Positions 5,909 to 12,639 of a DNA stretch of 64,000 nucleotides are shown here, piece after piece. The position numbers and the translations under genes are program-made. Location of the stretch: positions 1 to 64,000 of the forward strand of contig DAIQMR010000003.1 in assembly GCA_036788835.1 (NCBI GenBank), in the 5' to 3' direction. Numbering within the stretch: position 1 is the first letter of the stretch; each line of letters opens with the position of its first letter. Below the pieces are notes generated by a model, which did no database searches, was not told the origin of the DNA, and was given only the letters and a program-made list of their open reading frames with translations. This DNA comes from JALCSJ01 sp036788835 (GTDB lineage: Bacteria; Bacillota; Negativicutes; Acidaminococcales; Acidaminococcaceae).

Positions 5909-6483
5909 TGGAGAAGCATTGGTATAATTATTTATGGATATGGGCCATTGTTTATTTCGCTCTGGGTTTTTTTAATATACTGTTTGCTTGGCTGGGTATG
6001 CTGGATTTTATGTTGCCATTGCTCTTTGCGATTTTTGGTGGGAATAAGTGGTTTTGCAATAATATGTGTGGGCGCGGACAACTCTACTGGAAAATGGGTC
6101 ATGACAGGAAGCTATCTAGAAATATGCCGACTCCTAAATGGCTGTTCTCTAAATATTTTAGATATGGCTTTTTGCTTTTTTTCATGACGATGTTCGTCAA
6201 TATGTGCTTTCAGACATATCTTGTTGCCATGGGAGCCCAATCTTTGAAAAAAACTATTACTTTGTTCTGGAGCATTAAAGTACCATGGAGCTGGACGTAT
6301 ACAGTAGACACTGTGCCTAGCTGGATAGCTCAATACAGTTTTGGGTTATATAGCATGATGTTGACATCTTTACTAATAGGATTCGTTGTTATGTTTTTGT
6401 ATAAACCGAGAAGCTGGTGTACATTTTGCCCAATGGGAACCATGACTCAAGGGATATGCAAACTTAAAAATAATAGCAAATAA
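5905..6483 (+). CDS. Membrane 4Fe-4S protein (NapH/Fer4_5-like)
   Basis: A protein of 192 residues with about four hydrophobic helices (near 5-40, 90-115 and 150-175) and two cysteine clusters: CNNMCGRGQ around residue 50 and WCTFCPMGTMTQ near the end. This is the pattern of Fer4_5 (CxxxCP-type) membrane proteins related to NapH, NosR and RdxA, which relay electrons between the quinone pool or cytoplasmic ferredoxin and a partner enzyme. It overlaps the ferredoxin stop codon and has an AGAGAGG site; ATG 5905 or 5908 are both possible. With the flavoprotein downstream it forms a compact three-gene redox operon whose final acceptor is unknown. Confidence 0.8.
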   Translation: MMEKHWYNYLWIWAIVYFALGFFNILFAWLGMLDFMLPLLFAIFGGNKWFCNNMCGRGQLYWKMGHDRKLSRNMPTPKWLFSKYFRYGFLLFFMTMFVNMCFQTYLVAMGAQSLKKTITLFWSIKVPWSWTYTVDTVPSWIAQYSFGLYSMMLTSLLIGFVVMFLYKPRSWCTFCPMGTMTQGICKLKNNSK

Positions 6484-6508
6484 AATGTTTATACGAGGAG
6501 CGCAAAAA

Positions 6509-7042
6509 ATGAAAATATTAATGATTACAGGCAGTGCTCATAAACAAGGCACATCGGCAACTTTAGCAGATGCTTTTATTAAAGGAGCCGAAGAGGCAGG
6601 CCATGAGGTATACCGTTTTAATGCAGCTTTTAAGAATGTTCATCCTTGTATAGCATGCGAAAAATGCCATACAGGGAATGATGGATGTGTTTTTAAGGAT
6701 GACATGGAAGGTGTTATACCGAGGCTTTTAGCGGCAGATGGTATTGTGTTCGTTTCACCTATTTACTATTACAATATCAGCGCTCAATTAAAAGCAGTCA
6801 TTGACAGATTTTATATTAAAAGCGAAGAAATACATGGACCAAAGAAAGCTGCTATGCTTTTGGCCATGGAAGACGATACTCCGGAATCAGCTGAAGGGGC
6901 TTTGGCATCCTTTAAAGGAATGGTTCAATATTTAGGCTGGAAGCAAGTCGGTACTGTTGCTGCTTTAGCATGCCCTACCCCAGAAGCTTTGCGCAAAACG
7001 GATTATTTGACAGATGCCTATAATCTGGGAAAGAGTATGTGA
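6509..7042 (+). CDS. NADPH-dependent FMN reductase/flavodoxin-like protein
   Basis: A 177-residue protein of the FMN reductase (IsfL-type) family. The start MKILMITGSAHKQGTSATLA holds the phosphate-binding GSxxxxGTS loop. HPCIACEKCHTGNDGCVFKDDM is the cysteine-rich segment of the family subgroup that can bind an extra Fe-S cluster or a disulfide, and SPIYYYNISAQLKAVIDRFY is the flavin-binding second loop. It probably passes electrons from NAD(P)H or ferredoxin to a small acceptor. ATG 6509 follows a GAGGAG site; the longer frame from 6485 lacks one. It is third in the operon with the ferredoxin and the membrane Fe-S protein, and a terminator follows. Confidence 0.88.
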   Translation: MKILMITGSAHKQGTSATLADAFIKGAEEAGHEVYRFNAAFKNVHPCIACEKCHTGNDGCVFKDDMEGVIPRLLAADGIVFVSPIYYYNISAQLKAVIDRFYIKSEEIHGPKKAAMLLAMEDDTPESAEGALASFKGMVQYLGWKQVGTVAALACPTPEALRKTDYLTDAYNLGKSM

Positions 7043-7059
7043 AATATGCAAATATCCGG

Positions 7060-7085
7060 GACCATCATGACGATGGTCTTTTTTG
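7060..7085 (+). terminator. Rho-independent terminator
   Basis: GACCATC and GATGGTC form a 7-bp stem with a 5-base loop, followed by seven T. It ends the redox operon. Confidence 0.85.
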
Positions 7086-7121
7086 TGCCTCTTTGCGGGA
7101 AAAAACAAGGAGGTATTTTTT

Positions 7122-7235
7122 ATGCCAGATCCAGAAGCTTTGGGAAAAGTGAAAAAAGGAGGTAATTGTTTTGTTGTATATGATGCAAAGTCGGTAAACC
7201 AAGTGGGTTGTATTCATACCTGCCAACTGAGGTAA
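7122..7235 (+). CDS. Small ORF, 37 residues, unknown
   Basis: The frame reads MPDPEALGKVKKGGNCFVVY and continues to GCIHTCQLR. A strong AAGGAGG site sits eight bases before the ATG, directly after a terminator, which argues for translation. Three cysteines (one NC and a CIHTC pair) suggest metal binding or a disulfide. It could also be the start of a truncated gene. I find no family for it. Confidence 0.4.
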   Translation: MPDPEALGKVKKGGNCFVVYDAKSVNQVGCIHTCQLR

Positions 7236-7293
7236 GCCTCAGTACTGTTAGTCTTTTATACTGTTACAATTAAGCTGAGAAAGGAGTGTGTCC

Positions 7294-7671
7294 ATGATGT
7301 TCAGAAAAATCGGCGGAATTATTTTGTTGGTAATCGGCATTGGACTGGGGTGTCACTTCTTCACTTCAGATGAATTTGATAAGCAGACGGATGGGTATCA
7401 TAAAGCTCTTTATTTGACAGACAATAAATTAGTGCCTCAAAATGACGGAAAAATTGTTATTATAGCAGGTACGCCTGTGATTAAAAAAGGAGCAGCAGAT
7501 CATAAATACAATATTAAATTTGACTCACCATTTGCTTTCAGAGTGGTAGAGGAATATTCCGCAGTTCCTTTAACTAGCCAAGAAGAAAAAGCCTTGCCCA
7601 AAGGCACTACCAGAACAACAAAAATGAAGTGGGAAAGAAGACCAATTGGTGAGGTGCAAGATGCAAAATAA
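7294..7671 (+). CDS. Membrane-anchored protein, TMEM43-like (tentative)
   Basis: A 125-residue protein with one N-terminal membrane helix (residues 4-22, IGGIILLVIGIGLG) and an outside domain. The KLVPQNDGKIVIIAG stretch and the later AFRVVEEYS resemble the start of TMEM43-type membrane proteins (NEGKLVHVSG, then LRRxVExYQW), but it is much shorter than that family, so the match is weak. ATG 7294 is preferred to the GTG at 7288 because AAGGAG lies at the right distance. Its last codons overlap the start of the zinc-ribbon membrane protein, so the two are made together and likely work together. Confidence 0.65.
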   Translation: MMFRKIGGIILLVIGIGLGCHFFTSDEFDKQTDGYHKALYLTDNKLVPQNDGKIVIIAGTPVIKKGAADHKYNIKFDSPFAFRVVEEYSAVPLTSQEEKALPKGTTRTTKMKWERRPIGEVQDAK

Positions 7672-9292
7672 TGGAACAGAACATAAACGCAGAAATCCAT
7701 CTGTGATTTATTGTACAGGCTGCGGAGCACCTACGGAATTTGATATTATACATCAGAATTATCATTGTGGTTTCTGCGGTGCCGATATGGCTATTGATAC
7801 CCCCCTGCAGACTAAAAAACAATGGCGGCAGGCTAAACAGGAAGAGTTCCTTAAACATATGGATGCCATGAATACCGTTGTGTATGAATGTCCTAATTGT
7901 GGCTCCAAGGTAGCTGTGGAAACAAAAGAGGCTCTTGCCAAATGTTCTTTTTGCGGAACCCAGCTAGTGCGGAGAGAGTATCTTACCAGTGATGTTTTTC
8001 CGGAAATGGTGATTCCTTTCTACATTAACCTAAGTGAGGCAAAGGCTTCTCTAGAAAAATGGTGTTCGGAAAATCAAGACAAAAAAGAAGCGAATCTTAT
8101 TAAGAACAATATTGAACAGCTGACAGGCTTTTATTTGCCCTACCAGTTGGTAAAAGGCCCTCTTATTTGTCAGGTATCTCGGGATAACGCGGATAGGGTC
8201 TATCACTGTGGTGGTTATGTAGATGGCATAGCCGTTAATACATCTAAGCAATTAAACAACTTAGTCCTGGATGCTATGGAACCCTTTGACTGGGAGCAGG
8301 TGGAGGATTTTGACTTTGCCTACATGGCAGGACAACGAGTGAAACTGCAAGATATTAATGTTAATGAGCTTAACAAAAGAGTTGCAGCGGAAGTCCAAAG
8401 CAATTATTTGCCCGTTGTAGAAAAGACCATGCAGACACAGGGTCTAGCGATGGACTCAGACACGAGCAATTTACTAGTGATGCCGGTGCTTTTGCCTGGT
8501 TATATTTTGCAGACCAAAAAACTAACTGTTGTTGTGAATGGGCAAACAGGCAGGGTGGCAGTATCCGCTCTAGAGATAAAAAAAGACAGGTTATATTTGC
8601 GGGAACCAACTATCATTACCTTGGCTTCCTGTTTAGGAATCTATGGTCTTACCCAATATTTGGGTGGGGAATCCCAAGCTATGTTTTTGGAATTGACTGG
8701 CATGGGGACTATTCTTGTGGGTATCATAGCCTTTGCAGCTCTGACTGATAGGCGAAGAGCTAAAATTATTAAGCCTGTTTTTCATAGTCAGGTACAGAAG
8801 CTTAGCCGACATTTAGAAAAATTAGTGTCGGAAAAATTTGTAGAACGGCTTCCCTTGGAGCCGGTTTTCTTTGAAAAAATTAAAGGTGCAGTGGAACCGG
8901 TCAATATTAGTTTTTATTCAACGAGTCGCTTTATGCAGTGGGGGGTAGCTTCAATTATACTTATCCTTTTGCCCCTAGTTTTGGGTTATGTATTTCGTGG
9001 CTTTACTGCTGAGAACATGGCTTACTACGGGGCGGTTCCTTGGTGGGTAATTGTAGCCTGCGCTTTGCCTATGTTCTATGTGCGCTTTGGCCGGGTGGTA
9101 GTCTATGATTATCCTATTTTCAAGAAGATTAAAGAGGATGGCTGCTTAGAAAATATACCTAGCAAGGAATATAGTACTTTTTCAATAGTAGCTTTGGTGA
9201 AGCTGTTCTTTAGGGGAGACTTTAGAACATTCACCTTGATGATGCTGGGCTTTTTACTTATCTGCTCTTTGGTTGTGGCAGTGGGAGATTAG
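7661..9292 (+). CDS. Zinc-ribbon membrane protein of unknown function
   Basis: A 543-residue protein with two N-terminal zinc ribbons: CTGCG...CGFCG around residues 18-40 and CPNCG...CSFCG around 80-105. A mixed alpha/beta part follows (about 110-310), then membrane helices near 325-340, 355-375, 420-445, 455-475 and 515-540. Proteins of this layout are widespread in Firmicutes as TFIIB-type zinc ribbon-containing membrane proteins without an established role. Start ATG 7661 has a GGTGAGG site and overlaps the preceding gene by 11 bases; a GTG at 7646 is the alternative. It ends before a terminator. Confidence 0.75.
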   Translation: MQNNGTEHKRRNPSVIYCTGCGAPTEFDIIHQNYHCGFCGADMAIDTPLQTKKQWRQAKQEEFLKHMDAMNTVVYECPNCGSKVAVETKEALAKCSFCGTQLVRREYLTSDVFPEMVIPFYINLSEAKASLEKWCSENQDKKEANLIKNNIEQLTGFYLPYQLVKGPLICQVSRDNADRVYHCGGYVDGIAVNTSKQLNNLVLDAMEPFDWEQVEDFDFAYMAGQRVKLQDINVNELNKRVAAEVQSNYLPVVEKTMQTQGLAMDSDTSNLLVMPVLLPGYILQTKKLTVVVNGQTGRVAVSALEIKKDRLYLREPTIITLASCLGIYGLTQYLGGESQAMFLELTGMGTILVGIIAFAALTDRRRAKIIKPVFHSQVQKLSRHLEKLVSEKFVERLPLEPVFFEKIKGAVEPVNISFYSTSRFMQWGVASIILILLPLVLGYVFRGFTAENMAYYGAVPWWVIVACALPMFYVRFGRVVVYDYPIFKKIKEDGCLENIPSKEYSTFSIVALVKLFFRGDFRTFTLMMLGFLLICSLVVAVGD

Positions 9293-9363
9293 GAACCAAG
9301 CGAACCAGCTTGTTTTTCAAAGGAGATTTAAAAGCGTAATTTTAAAATATTGGATGCAAATTT

Positions 9364-9396
9364 AGGCCGCTGGTATGTAATAAGCGGCCTTTTCTA
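9364..9396 (+). terminator. Rho-independent terminator
   Basis: AGGCCGC and GCGGCCT form a 7-bp stem around a 13-base loop, followed by TTTTCT. Confidence 0.75.
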
Positions 9397-9397
9397 A

Positions 9398-9661
9398 TTG
9401 AAAGGAATTTCGGCAGACGTGCCCTTGGAGAAATTTATAACTGCTGCTATACAGCAACTAGACAAACAAATACCAATACCATGTTTGGTACTTAAACACA
9501 AAAATAAAAAGCTGAAAAATTATGTTTGGCATTGGTTCCTGCTCATGGGTTATGAAAGACGTGAAGATTGTGTTGCGGTTAAAGCAGTAACCTATGGAAG
9601 TTATGAATGGCTGTCTCTTGAGAAAATTTGGGTCAGCGGTTATGATAAAAAGGTGGATTAA
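9398..9661 (+). pseudogene. Truncated C39-like peptidase gene fragment
   Basis: An 87-codon frame beginning at a TTG without ribosome site, directly after a terminator. It reads LEKFITAAIQQLDKQIPIPC then NYVWHWFLLMGYER and VAVKAVTYGSYEWLSLEKIW. The pattern 'inner helix, PIP strand, WHW..L.GY, V..TYG, W.SL..IW' matches the C-terminal half of C39-like papain-fold peptidases, with the H of WHW as the likely catalytic histidine; the half with the catalytic cysteine is missing. Compared with 3631-3668 and 3-38 it has lost a base in an A run, so it stops early at KKVD. It is best read as a gene fragment. Confidence 0.6.
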
Positions 9662-9706
9662 TAATCTTTGGGATTCAGTAAAATAAAGCATACGAGGAGA
9701 GAAAAA

Positions 9707-10111
9707 ATGAAATACAAACTTATTGTATTAGCACTATCTGTACTGGCACTTTTTTCAGCTACGGCCTGTGGTACGGGGAAGAGCGAGCCGGCTGGTAAGG
9801 GAAAATATACTTCCATTACCCAAAAAGAAGCTAAGAAAAGAATGGATGAAAACAGCGAGGCTATTATCCTGGACGTAAGAACAAAGGATGAATATACCGA
9901 AGGACATATTAAGAATGCTATCCTTGTCCCTAACGAAACCATCAGTAATGTCCCGCCTAAAGAATTGCCGGACAAGAACGCAGAGATACTGGTATATTGT
10001 CGTTCCGGTCGCCGTAGCAAAGAGGCGGCAGGAAAATTAGCTGCTATGGGCTATAAAAAAGTTCTTGAATTTGGCGGCATAAATTCTTGGAAATATGGGA
10101 TTGTGAAATAG
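9707..10111 (+). CDS. Rhodanese-domain lipoprotein
   Basis: A 134-residue exported lipoprotein. The signal peptide ends in a lipobox (SATAC, lipid cysteine at residue 21). A single rhodanese domain follows, with AIILDVRTKDEYTEGHIKNA and the active-site loop YCRSGRRSKEAA, the cysteine being the sulfur carrier. It should be anchored to the outer face of the cytoplasmic membrane, or to the outer membrane, and act in sulfur or thiol redox chemistry. ATG 9707 follows GAGGAGA. After its stop the same frame stays open for 20 more codons (YVPAGTHVMVV...), which may be a leftover of a longer protein. Confidence 0.9.
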   Translation: MKYKLIVLALSVLALFSATACGTGKSEPAGKGKYTSITQKEAKKRMDENSEAIILDVRTKDEYTEGHIKNAILVPNETISNVPPKELPDKNAEILVYCRSGRRSKEAAGKLAAMGYKKVLEFGGINSWKYGIVK

Positions 10112-10228
10112 TACGTGCCAGCCGGAACTCATGTCATGGTAGTCAAGAAAGAAGACAGAGAACAGGCAAATTGACGGAAGGCATCGTTAAAATTTTGCGA
10201 ACAAAAGACAGGAACGGGTTCAGCCTAA

Positions 10229-10287
10229 AAAAGAAAGCTGTAGCCAAAATGAGGTTAAAAACCTCATTTTGGCTACAGCTTTCTTTT
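10229..10287. terminator. Large perfect hairpin, bidirectional terminator
   Basis: A 28-bp perfect inverted repeat (10229-10256 with 10260-10287) and only three bases in the loop. A runs on one side and T runs on the other fit a terminator for both converging genes (rhodanese on plus, DUF1858 on minus). The arm length is unusual for a plain terminator. Confidence 0.8.
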
Positions 10288-10318
10288 GTTACACAAGTAC
10301 CTGTCCATTTTGTAACAA

Positions 10319-10519
10319 TTATTCTCCGATTTTTTTGTTGATGTCGGCAATCAGAGCATCAACATCAAGACCATGAGCACTGGCGCCTTGACCGATGGTT
10401 TCAAAATTAGCAGCCATGCAGCCGATACATCCCAGTCCATATTGTTGGAAAACTTCAATGATTTCCGGATGTTCTTGAACTGCTTCAATAATTCCGGTAT
10501 CTCTGGTAATTTTAGCCAT
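10319..10519 (-). CDS. DUF1858 domain protein
   Basis: A 66-residue protein made only of a DUF1858 domain, the small helical unit also found at the start of ScdA/Ric-like and hybrid-cluster-associated proteins. The key part is YGLGCIGCMAANFETIGQGA, with a CxxC pair that could bind a metal or cycle as a disulfide. The start has an AAGGAGG site on the minus strand. It is a single-gene unit, converging on the rhodanese gene and divergent from the mraZ promoter. Confidence 0.88.
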   Translation of the reverse strand: MAKITRDTGIIEAVQEHPEIIEVFQQYGLGCIGCMAANFETIGQGASAHGLDVDALIADINKKIGE

Positions 10520-10665
10520 GCGAATCCTCCTTACAAAAGTTAATTCTTACAAAAATAATTATACCACAGTTTGGCAAGTGAAAACAAGAATACATAGCAC
10601 TTAACTAGGAAAGCTTACGAATTCAGAAAGAATGCGGAAAAACACAAAAAAAGCGGGTAAATATA

Positions 10666-10694
10666 TTGCATTTTTGCGAATAAAGCATTATAAT
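10666..10694 (+). promoter_or_regulatory. Promoter of the division and cell wall cluster
   Basis: TTGCAT (10666-10671) and a perfect TATAAT (10689-10694) with a 17-base spacer, 46 bases before mraZ. A strong sigma-70-type promoter; the MraZ boxes begin immediately downstream. Confidence 0.8.
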
Positions 10695-10731
10695 GGTGAA
10701 AAGTGGTGAAAAGTGGTGCGAAAGTCGGGTG
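10694..10731 (+). promoter_or_regulatory. MraZ operator boxes
   Basis: Direct repeats TGGTG at 10694, 10704 and 10714 and GGGTG at 10727, the first three exactly 10 bases apart; seen another way, AAAGTGG occurs twice and AAAGTCG once. MraZ is known to bind short direct repeats of this kind ahead of its own gene and repress the cluster. The repeats overlap the -10 box and early transcribed region, which fits repression. Confidence 0.8.
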
Positions 10732-10739
10732 AGTAAATA

Positions 10740-11165
10740 ATGCTGATGGGAGAATTTGAACATAATATTGATGCCAAAGGCCGCTTATTTATGCCTGCAA
10801 AATTGCGCGAATCACTTGGTAAGCACTTCGTTGTAACCAAAGGCGTGGACGGGTGTTTGGACGTTTATCCTTTATCAGAATGGGAGAAATTGAAAAACAG
10901 TTTTGCCCAGAAGATGATGCCTAAGCAAAAAGAGAGAGATGTTTCCCGTTTTATTTTCGGTGGTGCCGTTGAGGCAGATCCGGATAAACAGGGGAGGATT
11001 CTTTTGCCGGTTAATTTACGTACTTATGCAAAATTAGCAACTACGGCTTTGATAGTTGGTGTGGGAGCTAAAGCAGAAATCTGGGATGCCAAGCGCTATG
11101 CTGATTACAATACTAAGGTGGAAAAAGATGTTGTGAAACTGGTAGAGGAATTAGATTTCGAATAA
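10740..11165 (+). CDS. mraZ: Transcriptional regulator MraZ
   Basis: A 141-residue MraZ, the conserved first gene of the division and cell wall cluster. It starts MLMGEFEHNIDAKGRLFMPA, has the second AbrB-like half around EADPDKQGRILLP, and the usual length. It forms a ring that binds repeated boxes upstream of itself, and such boxes are visible at 10694-10731, so self-regulation is well supported. rsmH follows 11 bases later. Confidence 0.97.
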   Translation: MLMGEFEHNIDAKGRLFMPAKLRESLGKHFVVTKGVDGCLDVYPLSEWEKLKNSFAQKMMPKQKERDVSRFIFGGAVEADPDKQGRILLPVNLRTYAKLATTALIVGVGAKAEIWDAKRYADYNTKVEKDVVKLVEELDFE

Positions 11166-11176
11166 GCAAAGAATGG

Positions 11177-12115
11177 ATGGAGCACATGGAATTCAAACAT
11201 ACAAGCGTGCTGCTTAAGGAAAGCGTTGATTGGCTGATTACGGATAAAGACGGTATCTATGTGGATTGTACCATGGGCGGTGCCGGACATTCTTTCCATT
11301 TTGCCCAGCTTCTTTCACCTCAGGGTCGTCTTGTAGGAATAGACCAGGATGCAGATGCCATTGCTGCAGCTACTGAGAAAATGCAGGGACTGAGTTGCCA
11401 TGTGGATATAGTAAGGTCTAATTTCAAAAATTTCACTCAGGTTTTAAACGATTTAGAGATAGATAAGATTACGGGTATTTTCTTTGATTTGGGTGTGTCC
11501 AGTTATCAGCTGGATGATCCGGAGCGTGGGTTTTCCTACATGCACGACGGCCCTTTGGACATGCGCATGGACACAAGACAAAAGCTTACTGCGGCAAACG
11601 TGGTTAATACCTATACAGAGCAGCAGCTGGACGACGTTATTCATAATTATGGAGAAGAGCGTTGGGCCAGGCGGATTGCCAAGTTTATTGTGGCAGAGCG
11701 CAAAAACAAACAGTTTGCTACTACCGGGGAACTGGTAGAAGTAATAAAACAAGCAATACCAAAAGGCGCTAGACAGGATGGTCCTCATCCTGCTAAGCGT
11801 ACATTTCAGGCAATCCGTATTGAGGTCAACAACGAATTGGGAATATTAGCTAGAGTTATAACCGATGCAGTGGATCGCCTGGCACCGGGTGGACGGATAG
11901 GGGTCATTACTTTTCACTCCCTCGAGGATAGGATTGTGAAACACACCTTGAAGCAATTGGCCAAAGGCTGTACCTGTCCACCTGAATTACCGGTGTGCGT
12001 GTGCGGGAAAAAACCGGAGATACAAAAATTAAAGGAATTTGTGCCCAGTGAGGAAGAATTAGCAGCAAATCCCAGAGCGCGCAGCGCGAGACTGCGAGGC
12101 GCGGTCAAAATATAA
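11177..12115 (+). CDS. rsmH: 16S rRNA (cytosine-1402-N4)-methyltransferase RsmH
   Basis: A 312-residue MraW/RsmH. It opens with HTSVLLKESVDWL and the SAM-binding CTMGGAGHS, then has GIFFDLGVSSYQLD and the closing NPRARSARLR motif. It methylates cytosine 1402 of 16S rRNA. Two starts are possible: ATG 11177 and ATG 11186, the second having the better GGATGGAG spacing. Second gene of the cluster. Confidence 0.96.
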   Translation: MEHMEFKHTSVLLKESVDWLITDKDGIYVDCTMGGAGHSFHFAQLLSPQGRLVGIDQDADAIAAATEKMQGLSCHVDIVRSNFKNFTQVLNDLEIDKITGIFFDLGVSSYQLDDPERGFSYMHDGPLDMRMDTRQKLTAANVVNTYTEQQLDDVIHNYGEERWARRIAKFIVAERKNKQFATTGELVEVIKQAIPKGARQDGPHPAKRTFQAIRIEVNNELGILARVITDAVDRLAPGGRIGVITFHSLEDRIVKHTLKQLAKGCTCPPELPVCVCGKKPEIQKLKEFVPSEEELAANPRARSARLRGAVKI

Positions 12116-12132
12116 ACAGGGGGATTCCCAGA

Positions 12133-12558
12133 ATGCTTGCGAGAAAATACAATTACGCTAATTACGCATATGATAATTATGCTTATGATGATAGATATAG
12201 CGAAGAGCCACAAAAAAAGGCTCCTCGGAAGGCTGCCAAAAACCATGACTACCGGACTCTGAGACATCAGATTATTTTCCTGTTTATAGTGGGTATTATG
12301 TGTTATTTTGGTAATGTTGCCATTAGTGAATTATATGTAGTGAATACAGGGACATTGGTTAATCTGAAAAAGCAGGAAGCAGCACTACTAAGTGAAAACC
12401 AGACGCTGAAGCTTGACGTGGACAGATTAAGCAGCCCGGAACGTATTACTGCTATTGCCAGCAGCAAATTAGGTATGAGCACAGCTAGAAGTAATATATA
12501 TGTACATATGAACAGCGACAAAATTGACTATGATGGTTATGCTTATGCTAAAAAATAA
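12133..12558 (+). CDS. ftsL: Cell division protein FtsL-like
   Basis: A 141-residue bitopic membrane protein in the position of ftsL. Residues 1-30 are a Tyr/Asn/Asp-rich tail with a repeated NYAYD pattern, followed by a basic stretch, one membrane helix (about 48-66) and a coiled coil (LKKQEAALLSENQTLKLDVDR) ending in the ERITAIASSKLGM segment usual for FtsL/DivIC proteins. It should help recruit the septal synthase FtsWI. The tyrosine-rich N-terminus is unusual. A terminator follows where the partner gene ftsI would be expected. Confidence 0.85.
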   Translation: MLARKYNYANYAYDNYAYDDRYSEEPQKKAPRKAAKNHDYRTLRHQIIFLFIVGIMCYFGNVAISELYVVNTGTLVNLKKQEAALLSENQTLKLDVDRLSSPERITAIASSKLGMSTARSNIYVHMNSDKIDYDGYAYAKK

Positions 12559-12587
12559 ACTTTTTGTTTGCAGGAACCAGTTTGTTT

Positions 12588-12613
12588 AAAGCAGCCATTA
12601 AGGCTGCTTTTTG
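12588..12613 (+). terminator. Terminator between ftsL and murE
   Basis: AAAGCAGCC and GGCTGCTTT form a 9-bp stem with a 5-base loop, followed by TTGC. It is the only clear terminator within the cluster and marks the place where ftsI/spoVD is normally found. Confidence 0.75.
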
Positions 12614-12639
12614 CATAATATTTAAAGGAGGCAGGATTC

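Noticed and set aside
10112..10174. 20 codons in frame after the rhodanese stop (YVPAGTHVMVV...)
   Set aside because: Too short to judge; stop readthrough has no support, so it is mentioned only in the rhodanese entry.
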